A stretch of 64,000 bases of DNA from Clostridiales bacterium (GTDB lineage: Bacteria > Bacillota > Clostridia > Saccharofermentanales > Saccharofermentanaceae), in the NCBI GenBank assembly GCA_017615325.1, contig JAGAAI010000093.1, positions 1-64,000 of the forward strand. The letters are read 5' to 3'. The notes under the pieces are model-generated. The model saw only the letters and a program-made list of their open reading frames with translations. It was not told where the DNA came from and did not search any database. Numbering within the stretch: position 1 is the first letter of the stretch; each line of letters begins with the position of its first letter. The translations under genes and the position numbers were made by a program. This document shows positions 27,429 through 35,016 of this stretch, in pieces.

Positions 27429-28099
27429 TCAGTTACCTCCAGAGAATAGCCGGCGCCTCTTATGGTCTTGATCTCAACATTGGCATTAAGTGCCTTGAGC
27501 TTCTTTCTGACAAATCCTATGTGAGTCCAGACTACATCTATATCCGATTCAGAGTCGATGCCCCAGATCTTCTCCATCAGGTGCTCCGTCGAAAAGACAA
27601 ATCCCGGATGGAGGATAAAGAGTTCTATAAGTTGATATTCTTTATTAGTAAGAGATGCTGAATTATCTCCTACCCTGATCTCATACCTGTTGCTGTCGAG
27701 GGTTAAGTTGCCAAGGGACTTAACGGAATCAGAATAGACTTCACTTCTTCTTCCCAATGCCTTGACCCTGGCGATAAGTTCACTTGACGCGAAAGGCTTG
27801 GCAAGATAATCGTCAGCTCCGGTCTCAAGTCCCAAGACCTTGTCTTTGATCTCGGATTTTGCAGTAAGGAGAAGAACCGGAGTATTGATCTTATTGGCAC
27901 GTATCTTTTCCAATACCTCCAAACCGCTCATACCGGGCATCATGATATCCAGGATGATGACTTCATAAGAGCCCGTCCTTATATAACTCCAGGCATCGTC
28001 ACCATTGTGCACGATATCAACAGAGAACTTGTTCTTCTCCATTATCAGCTTAAGAGCCTTGGCTGTGGATATCTCGTCTTCGGCGATAAGTATTCTCAT
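27422..28099 (-). CDS. OmpR/PhoB-family response regulator (envelope-stress type)
   Basis: A 225-residue regulator starting MRILIAEDEISTAKAL at ATG 28099, with GGAGAG just upstream; a longer frame to 28153 is open but has no such site. The receiver shows the acidic pair (E8, D9), the phospho-acceptor aspartate in VIILDIMMPGMSG near residue 51, LTAKSE and AKPF. The winged helix has DVVWTHIGFVRKKL and IRGAGYSLE. It is divergent from htrA. It probably binds the 11-bp repeats found at its own promoter, at htrA and at the exporter operon. Confidence 0.92.
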   Translation of the reverse strand: MRILIAEDEISTAKALKLIMEKNKFSVDIVHNGDDAWSYIRTGSYEVIILDIMMPGMSGLEVLEKIRANKINTPVLLLTAKSEIKDKVLGLETGADDYLAKPFASSELIARVKALGRRSEVYSDSVKSLGNLTLDSNRYEIRVGDNSASLTNKEYQLIELFILHPGFVFSTEHLMEKIWGIDSESDIDVVWTHIGFVRKKLKALNANVEIKTIRGAGYSLEVTEC

Positions 28100-28129
28100 A
28101 TGCTCTCCAGATAGCTTTATATAGCGTAT

Positions 28130-28163
28130 ATTATATCCCATTCCTGAAATCAAGTTGAAACGG
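28130..28163 (-). promoter_or_regulatory. Promoter of the response regulator with repeat-like sequence
   Basis: On the minus strand TATAAT lies at plus 28130-28135. Upstream of it are TGATTTCAGGA (28142-28152) and CCGTTTCAACT (28153-28163), which match the 11-bp repeat at 9 and 7 positions of 11. The spacing to the -10 is six, so the arrangement is less regular than at the other two promoters. It may give autoregulation. Confidence 0.55.
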
Positions 28164-28208
28164 GGAAAAGTCCCGAAATAATTTTCCTTCCCTCAAAATA
28201 GCCACAGA

Positions 28209-28244
28209 TGATTTCAAGTTGATTTTAAGTTCGCTGTTCATAAT
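28209..28244 (+). promoter_or_regulatory. htrA promoter with tandem 11-bp repeats
   Basis: TGATTTCAAGT (28209-28219) is followed directly by TGATTTTAAGT (28220-28230), 10 of 11 bases identical. Eight bases later comes CATAAT (28239-28244), a -10-like element. There is no separate -35. A direct repeat of 11 bp, about one helical turn, at the -35 position is typical of PhoB/OmpR-type activation. Confidence 0.72.
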
Positions 28245-28267
28245 GGGGTCAAATCCAAACGGAAGGA

Positions 28268-29509
28268 ATGACAGGAAAGATGGAAAACAACAACTTATAT
28301 CAGGAATTTAATAGAGAAATGGTCAAGATCCCCGAGCAGCCCGGAAAGAAGCAGGGCGGCACAGGAAAGATAATCGCCCTGGCTCTCTGCTGTTCACTCA
28401 TAGGAGGTATCACGGGGGCAGGAAGCATGTATCTTGTAGATTCTTTTAAGGACCGCATTGTACCTGACCAGTATAAGCTGACTCAGGATTCCGGAAGAGG
28501 CGGCAACGCACTTCAGGGAGAACGCGATGCCAAGGCACTCACCATGTCAAAGGTCAATACCGGCAAAGAGATGACAGCATCTGAAGTCTATGCCGCAAAC
28601 GTTAACTCGACCGTAGGTATCACCACATCGATCGAGACCAATTACTTCGGCTACAGGACGATGGCTGCGGCTGCAGGCTCGGGATTCATACTCTCGGATA
28701 ACGGTTATATCGTTACAAACTACCATGTAGTAGCAGATGCCAACGAGATCAAGGTCACGACTTACGACAACAAAGAGTACAGCGCCGAGCTCATAGGATA
28801 CGACGAGGATATGGATCTTGCAGTGTTGAAGATCGAAGCAGAAGGCCTTACCCCCGTTGTCTTAGGTGACTCCGATCTCATGAATGTCGGTGACAACGTT
28901 ATCGCAATAGGAAACCCCTTGGGTGAGCTTACATTCTCCCTGACACAGGGCGCGATCAGCGCACTCAACCGTTCTATCACGATCGAGAACACCGCGATGA
29001 ACCTGATCCAGACCGACTGTGCAATCAATTCAGGCAACTCCGGCGGAGCACTCTTCAATTCATACGGTGAAGTCATCGGCATCACCAACGCAAAGTATTC
29101 AGGTGATGCAACATCAGCATCGATCGACAACATCGGCTTCGCGATCCCGATCAACAGCGTCCGTGACATCATCAACTCCATCATCGACAAGGGTTATGTT
29201 GAGAAAACCTATATAGGTGTTCAGGTTTATGACCTCGAAGGTTTCCGCAACATCATGGAAGGTGCCGTAGTATACGGTGTCGAGGAAGGAAGCCCTGCAG
29301 ACAAGGCAGGCCTTAAGCAGAACGATGTCATAACGGCAGTAAACGGCAAGCAGATCTCAGGTCAGAGCGAATTAAGATCCATCCTGTCATCAGGCAAGGA
29401 AGGCGATGTCGTAACACTTTCCGTATACCGTCAGGGTGAAGTGATCGAAGTTGAAGTTACTCTTGCAATGCGTAAGCAGGCAACAACACGCGACAGAGAA
29501 AGAACATGA
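28268..29509 (+). CDS. htrA: HtrA/DegP-like membrane-anchored serine protease
   Basis: A 413-residue protease. A short cytoplasmic part and one membrane helix (about residues 40-62) place the protease outside the membrane. The catalytic triad is readable: H in TNYHVVAD near 153, D in DEDMDLAVLKI near 183 and S in NSGNSGGALFNS near 258. A PDZ domain follows (about 315-400, GVEEGSPADKAGLKQNDVITAV, broken here by a loop). HtrA degrades misfolded exported proteins. The start may be ATG 28268 or ATG 28280; neither has ideal spacing. It is divergent from the stress two-component system. Confidence 0.93.
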   Translation: MTGKMENNNLYQEFNREMVKIPEQPGKKQGGTGKIIALALCCSLIGGITGAGSMYLVDSFKDRIVPDQYKLTQDSGRGGNALQGERDAKALTMSKVNTGKEMTASEVYAANVNSTVGITTSIETNYFGYRTMAAAAGSGFILSDNGYIVTNYHVVADANEIKVTTYDNKEYSAELIGYDEDMDLAVLKIEAEGLTPVVLGDSDLMNVGDNVIAIGNPLGELTFSLTQGAISALNRSITIENTAMNLIQTDCAINSGNSGGALFNSYGEVIGITNAKYSGDATSASIDNIGFAIPINSVRDIINSIIDKGYVEKTYIGVQVYDLEGFRNIMEGAVVYGVEEGSPADKAGLKQNDVITAVNGKQISGQSELRSILSSGKEGDVVTLSVYRQGEVIEVEVTLAMRKQATTRDRERT

Positions 29510-29527
29510 TAAATCCTTACTAGATAC

Positions 29528-29658
29528 AAAGAAGCCCCCAAATGACCGGCTGCCTTGCAAGTGGGATTCCCCTTGCAGGGCAGCTTCTTTTATGCGGGAT
29601 CCGCATGTTCATTTGAACGCAGTCACCGGATCGTTCATTTTCGGGGGCAAAAATGAAC
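29528..29658 (+). terminator. htrA terminator and following hairpins
   Basis: The arms around 29549-29584 form a long stem with a few G-U pairs (GCTGCC...GGGCAGC), followed by TTCTTTTAT. Outer bases AAAGAAGC (29528-29535) and GCTTCTTT (29583-29590) can also pair. Two more hairpins follow: ATGCGG-GAT-CCGCAT (29592-29606) and GTTCATTTT/AAAATGAAC (29633-29641 and 29650-29658). The first stem is a convincing terminator of htrA; the others separate it from the convergent reductase gene. Confidence 0.7.
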
Positions 29659-29677
29659 AAGTCAGTGAATGAAAGCC

Positions 29678-30856
29678 CTAGCGCTTTCCCTTTTTGCCAA
29701 CCATGAAGTGCCTGGCGATCTTGTAAGCCACTCTATAAGGGAAAGGCAGCAATGCTTTATCTGCTTCCTTGAGTTTCTCTCTTATAGGAATGGACTGGGG
29801 ACAGTGCATCTCACACTTGCCGCATTCTATGCATCTCCTTGCATCAGCAGGATCGATCCTTAAAGCGACTGTCTGGAAATATTCGCCTCTCCCCGCACTC
29901 TTGTTCTCTGAATACATATGGTTATAGCAGGAGAAGATCCCGGGAATATCAACACCCTGCGGGCAGGGCATGCAGTATTTGCAGCCCGTACATCCAACCT
30001 TGGTGTTCTCGTTAATGTATTCCTTGATCTTATCGATCATGGCAAATTCTTCATCACCAAATCCGCCTTCCCGGGCTTCGGATGCGATGCGGCAGTTCTC
30101 TTCGATCATGTCGATCGAGTTCATTCCCGACAGAACACAAGTGATATCGCTCTGGTTCCAGAGCCACCTGAAAGCCCACTCGGCAGGAGACCAGCCGTGG
30201 GGATCTTCGGCTATCTCTTTCTTGGCTTTCTCGGGCAGAAGGTCAACTAACTTGCCGCCGCGCAGAGGTTCCATAATGAATACGGGAACACCTTTCTTAT
30301 TGGCTTCCCTAATGCCTTCCCTGCCGGCCTGTGAATTCTCGTCCATGTAGTTGTACTGAACAAGACAGAGGTCCCAGTCGTAAGCATTTAAGATCTTCTT
30401 GAACATCTCCGTATTACCGTGGAAAGAGAATCCGATGTTCTTTATCTTGCCTTCTTTTTTCTTCTCTTCTATCCACTCGCGGATACCCAATTTCTCAAGT
30501 TTCTCCCACTGGGCGATATCGGTCATGTGGTGCATGAGATAGTTATCGAGATAACTTGTACGGAGTCTTTTGAGTTCAGTCTCAAGATACTTATCCAGGC
30601 CCTCGCGGTTCTTGATGAAATACTGGGGGAGCTTGGTCGTCAGGATTATCTTGTCGCGGAGACCGTTCTTCTCGAAAATGTAGCCTAAGGCTTCTTCGCT
30701 CCCCGGGTAGATATACGCCGTATCGAAATAATTGATGCCGAGTTCATAAGCCTTGAGGATCTCCTTCTCGGCCTTCTCAAGATCTATCTTGTTGTTATGG
30801 CTCGTAAATCTCATGCAGCCATAACCTAATATCGAATAACCCTTGCGCTGCTGCAT
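29678..30856 (-). CDS. Aldo/keto reductase with C-terminal ferredoxin clusters
   Basis: A 392-residue protein. Residues about 1-285 form the AKR barrel, with INYFDTAYIYPGSE, the lysine in LTTKLPQY and the histidine in YLMHHMTD as the catalytic tetrad. The C-terminus carries ferredoxin-type motifs, CTGCKYCMPCPQGV and CIECGKCEMHCPQSI. This two-domain form is widespread in anaerobic Bacillota; the substrate is unknown. Start ATG 30856 has AGGAGG upstream; a longer frame to 30916 does not. Confidence 0.88.
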   Translation of the reverse strand: MQQRKGYSILGYGCMRFTSHNNKIDLEKAEKEILKAYELGINYFDTAYIYPGSEEALGYIFEKNGLRDKIILTTKLPQYFIKNREGLDKYLETELKRLRTSYLDNYLMHHMTDIAQWEKLEKLGIREWIEEKKKEGKIKNIGFSFHGNTEMFKKILNAYDWDLCLVQYNYMDENSQAGREGIREANKKGVPVFIMEPLRGGKLVDLLPEKAKKEIAEDPHGWSPAEWAFRWLWNQSDITCVLSGMNSIDMIEENCRIASEAREGGFGDEEFAMIDKIKEYINENTKVGCTGCKYCMPCPQGVDIPGIFSCYNHMYSENKSAGRGEYFQTVALRIDPADARRCIECGKCEMHCPQSIPIREKLKEADKALLPFPYRVAYKIARHFMVGKKGKR

Positions 30857-30972
30857 ATTGCCTCCTGTGATTTTTCTTTGATTATATGTTATCCCGCATC
30901 TCAATGTGTGACGCATTTAACAAGAGAATGTTAAAATCATCTTATCATTCTCCATCAAAGGAAGGGTAAGAA

Positions 30973-31776
30973 ATGAAAATCGGAATCATCGGATACGGCA
31001 GCATGGGCAGGATGCTGCTCTGGAAATTCTCGGAATCAGGAAAGATAGAAAGATCTGATCTTCTTGTATCAAACAGGACAGAAAGCAAACTGGAAGAAGC
31101 AAAAGAGATCGCAACCATATTAAGCAAGCAGGATCTTGCAGGATCATCTGACATCATATTCTTATGCTTAAGACCTTCTGATATCAAGGGAGTCATAGAA
31201 GAGATCCGTGACTTTATATCTCCTGATGCCCTGCTCGTGTCTTTAAACGGCAGCGTATCATTCGATTCAATACACAAAGTCTTCCCCGGGAAGACAGCGA
31301 AGGTCATACCGAGCCTTACGGCTGAGATCGGAAGGTCCCAGACTCTTGTCTGCTTTGATCAGAACGCAACAGAAGAAGATAAGGAAAATCTTTCAGGTCT
31401 TCTCGGATGCATAGGAGAAGTCATAGAACTTCCAGAAAATGAGATGGGAATGGGCTCTGAACTCGTAAGCTGCATGCCGGGATTCATAGCATCCATCTTC
31501 GATGTGATCTGCAATTCTGCTCAAGCACATACTTCTATTCCAAAAGATCAGATCGTAAAGATGGTCCTTAACACCATGAGTGCAACAGGAGACCTGATGC
31601 TCCAAAAAGAGATGTCATTCGAAGAAGTCGTAAGAAGAGTTGCAACGCCGGGCGGAATCACCTGCGAAGGAACGGAAGTCGTCTATGAAGATCTCCCAAA
31701 AACATCGGATCTTCTTTTCGAGAAGACACTGGAGAAGAGACGGCTCACTGCTGAAAGAGCAGAGAAGAGTTTTTGA
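30973..31776 (+). CDS. Pyrroline-5-carboxylate reductase-like protein
   Basis: A 267-residue protein with an N-terminal NAD(P) site, MKIGIIGYGSMGRMLL (GxGxxG), and a C-terminal helical ProC dimer domain with MSATGDLMLQ and VATPGGITCEGTEVV, the ProC signature. It is similar to ComER and ProC. Whether it makes proline is uncertain because other ProC-type reductases (ComER) lack a known activity. It is monocistronic and its own end is near the higBA promoter. Confidence 0.8.
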   Translation: MKIGIIGYGSMGRMLLWKFSESGKIERSDLLVSNRTESKLEEAKEIATILSKQDLAGSSDIIFLCLRPSDIKGVIEEIRDFISPDALLVSLNGSVSFDSIHKVFPGKTAKVIPSLTAEIGRSQTLVCFDQNATEEDKENLSGLLGCIGEVIELPENEMGMGSELVSCMPGFIASIFDVICNSAQAHTSIPKDQIVKMVLNTMSATGDLMLQKEMSFEEVVRRVATPGGITCEGTEVVYEDLPKTSDLLFEKTLEKRRLTAERAEKSF

Positions 31777-31787
31777 TGCTCTTTGTT

Positions 31788-31863
31788 TTTACCTGTAAGG
31801 TAAATTTCAGGTTGACAAAAACGGCTGATCGCACGATAATGGATTTACCTTAGAGGTAAATCC
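31788..31863 (+). promoter_or_regulatory. higBA promoter with paired palindromic operators
   Basis: TTGACA (31812-31817) and GATAAT (31835-31840) are 17 bp apart. Upstream is TTTACCT-GTA-AGGTAAA (31788-31804), a perfect palindrome. Downstream of the -10 is GGATTTACCT-TAG-AGGTAAATCC (31841-31863), perfect with 10-bp arms. Both share the core TTTACCT-N3-AGGTAAA. They flank the promoter 56 bp apart, centre to centre. The likely binder is the HigA-like antitoxin. Confidence 0.85.
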
Positions 31864-31881
31864 TAAAGACGGGGCAGCAAC

Positions 31882-32178
31882 TTGGAGATCGTATACAGGA
31901 ACAATAAACTGAAGAAGATATGCACCGATTTAAAAGCTGCAGAGAGAGCATATGGCAGAAGAATGGCATTTAAGATCAGGCAAAGGATAAACGAGATATA
32001 TGCTGCTGATGATGTTGAAATGATGGTCAGGTTTCAAATAGGTCGATGTCATATGCTTAAACATGACCGTAACGGACAATATGCAATGGATCTTGTCCAT
32101 CCTTACAGACTTATCTTTGAGGAATATGGAGATACGATACATATAGCCAATATATTGGAAATAGTAGACTATCACTAG
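31882..32178 (+). CDS. higB: HigB/RelE-type toxin
   Basis: A 98-residue basic protein starting at TTG 31882 (MEIVYRNNKLKKICTDLK). It has the RelE-like fold signs: ERAYGRRMAFKIRQRI, then GRCHMLKHDRNGQYAMDL and PYRLIFEEYGD near the end. HigB toxins cut mRNA on the ribosome. The toxin comes before the antitoxin, as is usual for HigBA. No good ribosome binding site is seen (GGGG at 31871-31874), so expression may be low. It is 17 bp before higA. Confidence 0.85.
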   Translation: MEIVYRNNKLKKICTDLKAAERAYGRRMAFKIRQRINEIYAADDVEMMVRFQIGRCHMLKHDRNGQYAMDLVHPYRLIFEEYGDTIHIANILEIVDYH

Positions 32179-32194
32179 TGATGCGAGGTGCAAT

Positions 32195-33001
32195 ATGATC
32201 ATGAGCAAAACAAGCATTGCCATACCACCAGGTGAAACCATAAAAGAACAACTTGAATATAGGAACATGACTCAGAAAGAATTCGCCATAAGGATGGATA
32301 TGTCCCAGAAACATATCAGCAAACTGATCAATGGCGAAGTCCAATTAACTCATGAGATGGCAAACAGACTGGAAATGGTCCTTGGTGTTCCCGCAAAATT
32401 TTGGAACAACTTGGAATCTGTTTATAGGGAAAGCATCATCAGGATCAATACAGAGAACAACATCGGATCTGAAATGGATCTGGCAAGATGTTTCCCTTAC
32501 AAGGAGATAGCCGGTCTGGGATGGATACCGGATACCCGGGATCAAGTGGAAAAAACCATTAATCTCAGAAAATTCTTTGAGGTAGTCGATCTCACCCTTC
32601 TCAAAAGCGAACAGTTTATCAATATGTTTTCTTACAAATTCGACATTAATGATAAGCATGATGCCGCCCTGATCACTTGGGCTCAAAAAGCAAGACTTCT
32701 CTCACGTGATCTTGACATAAAGCCCGTCGACAACAGGAAACTAAACAGGGCATTATCTGAATTCGACAATAAGTCAAACCTTGCTTCAAAAAAATCAAAG
32801 AATGATCTTTGCTGCAAAATGGCTGATTACGGGATTGCACTGATAGAAGTTCCTTCCCTTAAGGATCTTCCGTGTCAAAGTCTTTCTTTCTCCAGCGGCA
32901 AGATCATAATAATAGAAGTCACTCCGGCCAAAAGAGACCAATCTCAGTTCTTTAAAGATATCTATAAGGAGTTGACTCACGCTGTCTCGATCCCCGTTTA
33001 A
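32195..33001 (+). CDS. higA: HigA-like antitoxin with truncated C-terminal peptidase-like domain
   Basis: A 268-residue protein. Residues about 10-85 form an XRE/HigA helix-turn-helix domain (IPPGETIKEQLEYRNMTQKE, then FAIRMDMSQKHISKLINGE). Long forms of this family end with an ImmA/IrrE-type peptidase domain with an HExxH motif. Here the corresponding region reads FFKDIYKELTHAVSIPV and stops, so the first His is Lys and the remainder is missing. The DNA-binding and antitoxin part looks intact. It probably represses the operon through the palindromes around the promoter. Confidence 0.85.
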   Translation: MIMSKTSIAIPPGETIKEQLEYRNMTQKEFAIRMDMSQKHISKLINGEVQLTHEMANRLEMVLGVPAKFWNNLESVYRESIIRINTENNIGSEMDLARCFPYKEIAGLGWIPDTRDQVEKTINLRKFFEVVDLTLLKSEQFINMFSYKFDINDKHDAALITWAQKARLLSRDLDIKPVDNRKLNRALSEFDNKSNLASKKSKNDLCCKMADYGIALIEVPSLKDLPCQSLSFSSGKIIIIEVTPAKRDQSQFFKDIYKELTHAVSIPV

Positions 33002-33112
33002 TAAGCTGCCGTCCCTCATGCCACAAATATGAGCCAAACATAAGAAGAACACCGGATCCAACAAGCAAAGGCGGTTTCGCTCATCTTCACCGGTGTTCCA
33101 CCGTAAAAAGAA

Positions 33113-33143
33113 GGTGTTTCCGGGGTGCCCTTAAGAACACCCC
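33113..33143 (-). terminator. Terminator after the amt gene
   Basis: The plus-strand arms GGGGTG (33122-33127) and CACCCC (33138-33143) pair around a 10-nt loop. An alternative pairing, GGTGTT with AACACC (33113-33118 and 33133-33138 region), places TTCTTTTT directly after the stem on the minus strand. Both are consistent with termination of the amt transcript. Confidence 0.6.
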
Positions 33144-33155
33144 GAGGTATATGTC

Positions 33156-34928
33156 TTATGTATCCTGCAATGCGGCAAATCCTGTCTCACCTGTTCTGAT
33201 ACGGACTACGTCTGCAACGTTGTAGACGAAGATCTTACCGTCACCGATGTGACCTGTGTAGAGAGCCTTCTTGGCAGTCTCAACAACCTTGGCAACAGGT
33301 ACTGCGCTTACGACGACTGATATCTGTACTTTAGGAAGGAGCGATGCTTCGACAGGAACACCTCTGTAGAATTCCTGACGGCCCTTCTGAGCGCCGCAAC
33401 CCATTACGTGAGTTACCGTGATACCGGTTATGCCTATGCCCATGAGAGCATTCTTGAGAGCGTCGAGCTTGGATTCTTTGCAGATGATGTCAAGCTTGGT
33501 GTAACGCTTGCCGTCAGCTGTAACGGGTTCTTCAAAGGAAGGAACTTCCTTGACTTCGACAGCCTCTGCTTCAGGTGTTTCTCCTGTTACCATAACGGGA
33601 GCAGCTTCACCTTCAACGATAGCCTGAGGAGCAAAGTGGAAACCTGCATATGCACAAGGCAGACCATGCTCTGTGGAATCCAATCCTTCGATCTCTTCTT
33701 CTCTTGATACACGAAGACCCATTGTCTTCTTGATGATAGTAAATGTAATGATCATCATGACGCCTGTCCAGGCTACGATGGATGCGATACCCAGGCACTG
33801 TACGCCTAAGACCTTCATACCGTCAGCAAAGCTCGTGCCGTGGATCAGGGCATAGACGGGACCGTCAACACCCAGTGAGGATGTGTTGGTTGCAAGAACA
33901 CCTGTGAGGATAGTACCTGCGATACCGTTAGCCAGGTGAACTCCGCATGCACCGACGGGGTCATCGATATGGAGCTTAAGATCTAAGAATTCAACTACCC
34001 AAACTACGAGGAGTCCGGAGATAACGCCTTCAACGATAGCACCTGCTGCGTCGATAGCGTGGCAACCTGCCGTTACACAAACGAGGCCTGCGAGGGAAGC
34101 GTTGATACACATGGAGACATCAGGCTTACCGTTCTTGATCCAGGTGTAGAGCATACAAGTAACTGTAGCAACTGCAGGAGCGATCGTTGTTGTTAAGAAG
34201 ATAGCTGCGAGCTGTGTTCCGTCAGTTGCGGCAGCACCGTTAAATCCGTACCAGCCGAACCAGAGGATGAAGCAACCCAATGCACCGATCGGGATGTTAT
34301 GACCCTGGATAGCGTTTACCTTTGTAACCTTGCCGGCCTTGTCTTTTACATACTTACCGATCCTGGGGCCAACCATGATGGCACCGATAAGAGCTGCTAC
34401 ACCACCTACGGTGTGGATGCATGCAGAACCTGCGAAGTCGATGAAGCCCAAGTTTGCAAGCCATCCGTTTGCATTCCATGTCCAGCCTGCTTCGATAGGG
34501 TATACGATCAGGGAAAGGACAGCTGAGTATACGCAGTAGGATGAGAACTTCGTTCTCTCAGCCATAGCTCCGGATACGATCGTAGCTGCGGTAGCGCAGA
34601 ATACGAGATTGAAGACGAAGCTTGCAGCGTTTGTTTCCATAAATCCCTGGAAGTCAGTGAAGATGTTGAGGTTAGGAATGCCTACGAAACCGCAGAACAT
34701 ATCCTCGCTCATCATGAGACCGAATCCCAGGAAGATGAAGCATACTGTACCGATACAGAAGTCCATCAGGTTCTTCATCAGTATGTTACCTGCATTCTTA
34801 AATCTGCAGAAGCCCGCTTCCAGCATCGCAAAGCCTGCCTGCATGAAGAATACCAGGGCTGCACCGATCAGAAACCATATACCGAACACTTCGGTATTTA
34901 TTAATTCTTTGATAGCAGTTATATCCAT
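33156..34928 (-). CDS. amt: Ammonium transporter fused to a PII signal domain
   Basis: A 590-residue protein. Residues about 1-420 are an Amt channel with eleven helices; LIGAALVFFMQAGFAMLEAG starts it and CIHTVGGVAALIGAIMVGPR, WFGWYGFNG and the histidine in VHLANGIAGTI follow. After a linker rich in Glu and Val (about 425-478), residues about 480-585 form a complete PII (GlnB/GlnK) domain: YTKLDIICKESKLDALKNAL, GITGITVTHVMGCG, then KVQISVVVSA and HIGDGKIFVYNV. A PII domain in cis can regulate the channel directly. Start ATG 34928 has GGAGGAAAAT upstream. It follows glnN in one operon. Confidence 0.93.
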   Translation of the reverse strand: MDITAIKELINTEVFGIWFLIGAALVFFMQAGFAMLEAGFCRFKNAGNILMKNLMDFCIGTVCFIFLGFGLMMSEDMFCGFVGIPNLNIFTDFQGFMETNAASFVFNLVFCATAATIVSGAMAERTKFSSYCVYSAVLSLIVYPIEAGWTWNANGWLANLGFIDFAGSACIHTVGGVAALIGAIMVGPRIGKYVKDKAGKVTKVNAIQGHNIPIGALGCFILWFGWYGFNGAAATDGTQLAAIFLTTTIAPAVATVTCMLYTWIKNGKPDVSMCINASLAGLVCVTAGCHAIDAAGAIVEGVISGLLVVWVVEFLDLKLHIDDPVGACGVHLANGIAGTILTGVLATNTSSLGVDGPVYALIHGTSFADGMKVLGVQCLGIASIVAWTGVMMIITFTIIKKTMGLRVSREEEIEGLDSTEHGLPCAYAGFHFAPQAIVEGEAAPVMVTGETPEAEAVEVKEVPSFEEPVTADGKRYTKLDIICKESKLDALKNALMGIGITGITVTHVMGCGAQKGRQEFYRGVPVEASLLPKVQISVVVSAVPVAKVVETAKKALYTGHIGDGKIFVYNVADVVRIRTGETGFAALQDT

Positions 34929-34947
34929 ATTTTCCTCCTTCAATGAA

Positions 34948-34986
34948 TATGGCAGTCCGTCTCAGATCAAGAGCCGGGCTGCCATA
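34948..34986 (-). other. Hairpin between glnN and amt
   Basis: TATGGCAG (34948-34955) and CTGCCATA (34979-34986) form an 8-bp stem, with a further inner stem (CCG...CGG). There is no T-run after it on the minus strand; instead it ends close to the amt ribosome binding site. It may be an RNA processing or stability element rather than a terminator. Confidence 0.45.
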
Positions 34987-35016
34987 GACCGATCATATTT
35001 AATTTTCTTTTGCTTT

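Noticed and set aside
34948..34986. Terminator between glnN and amt
   Set aside because: The stem is good but there is no T-run, and the amt ribosome binding site follows. I list it as a hairpin of unknown role.
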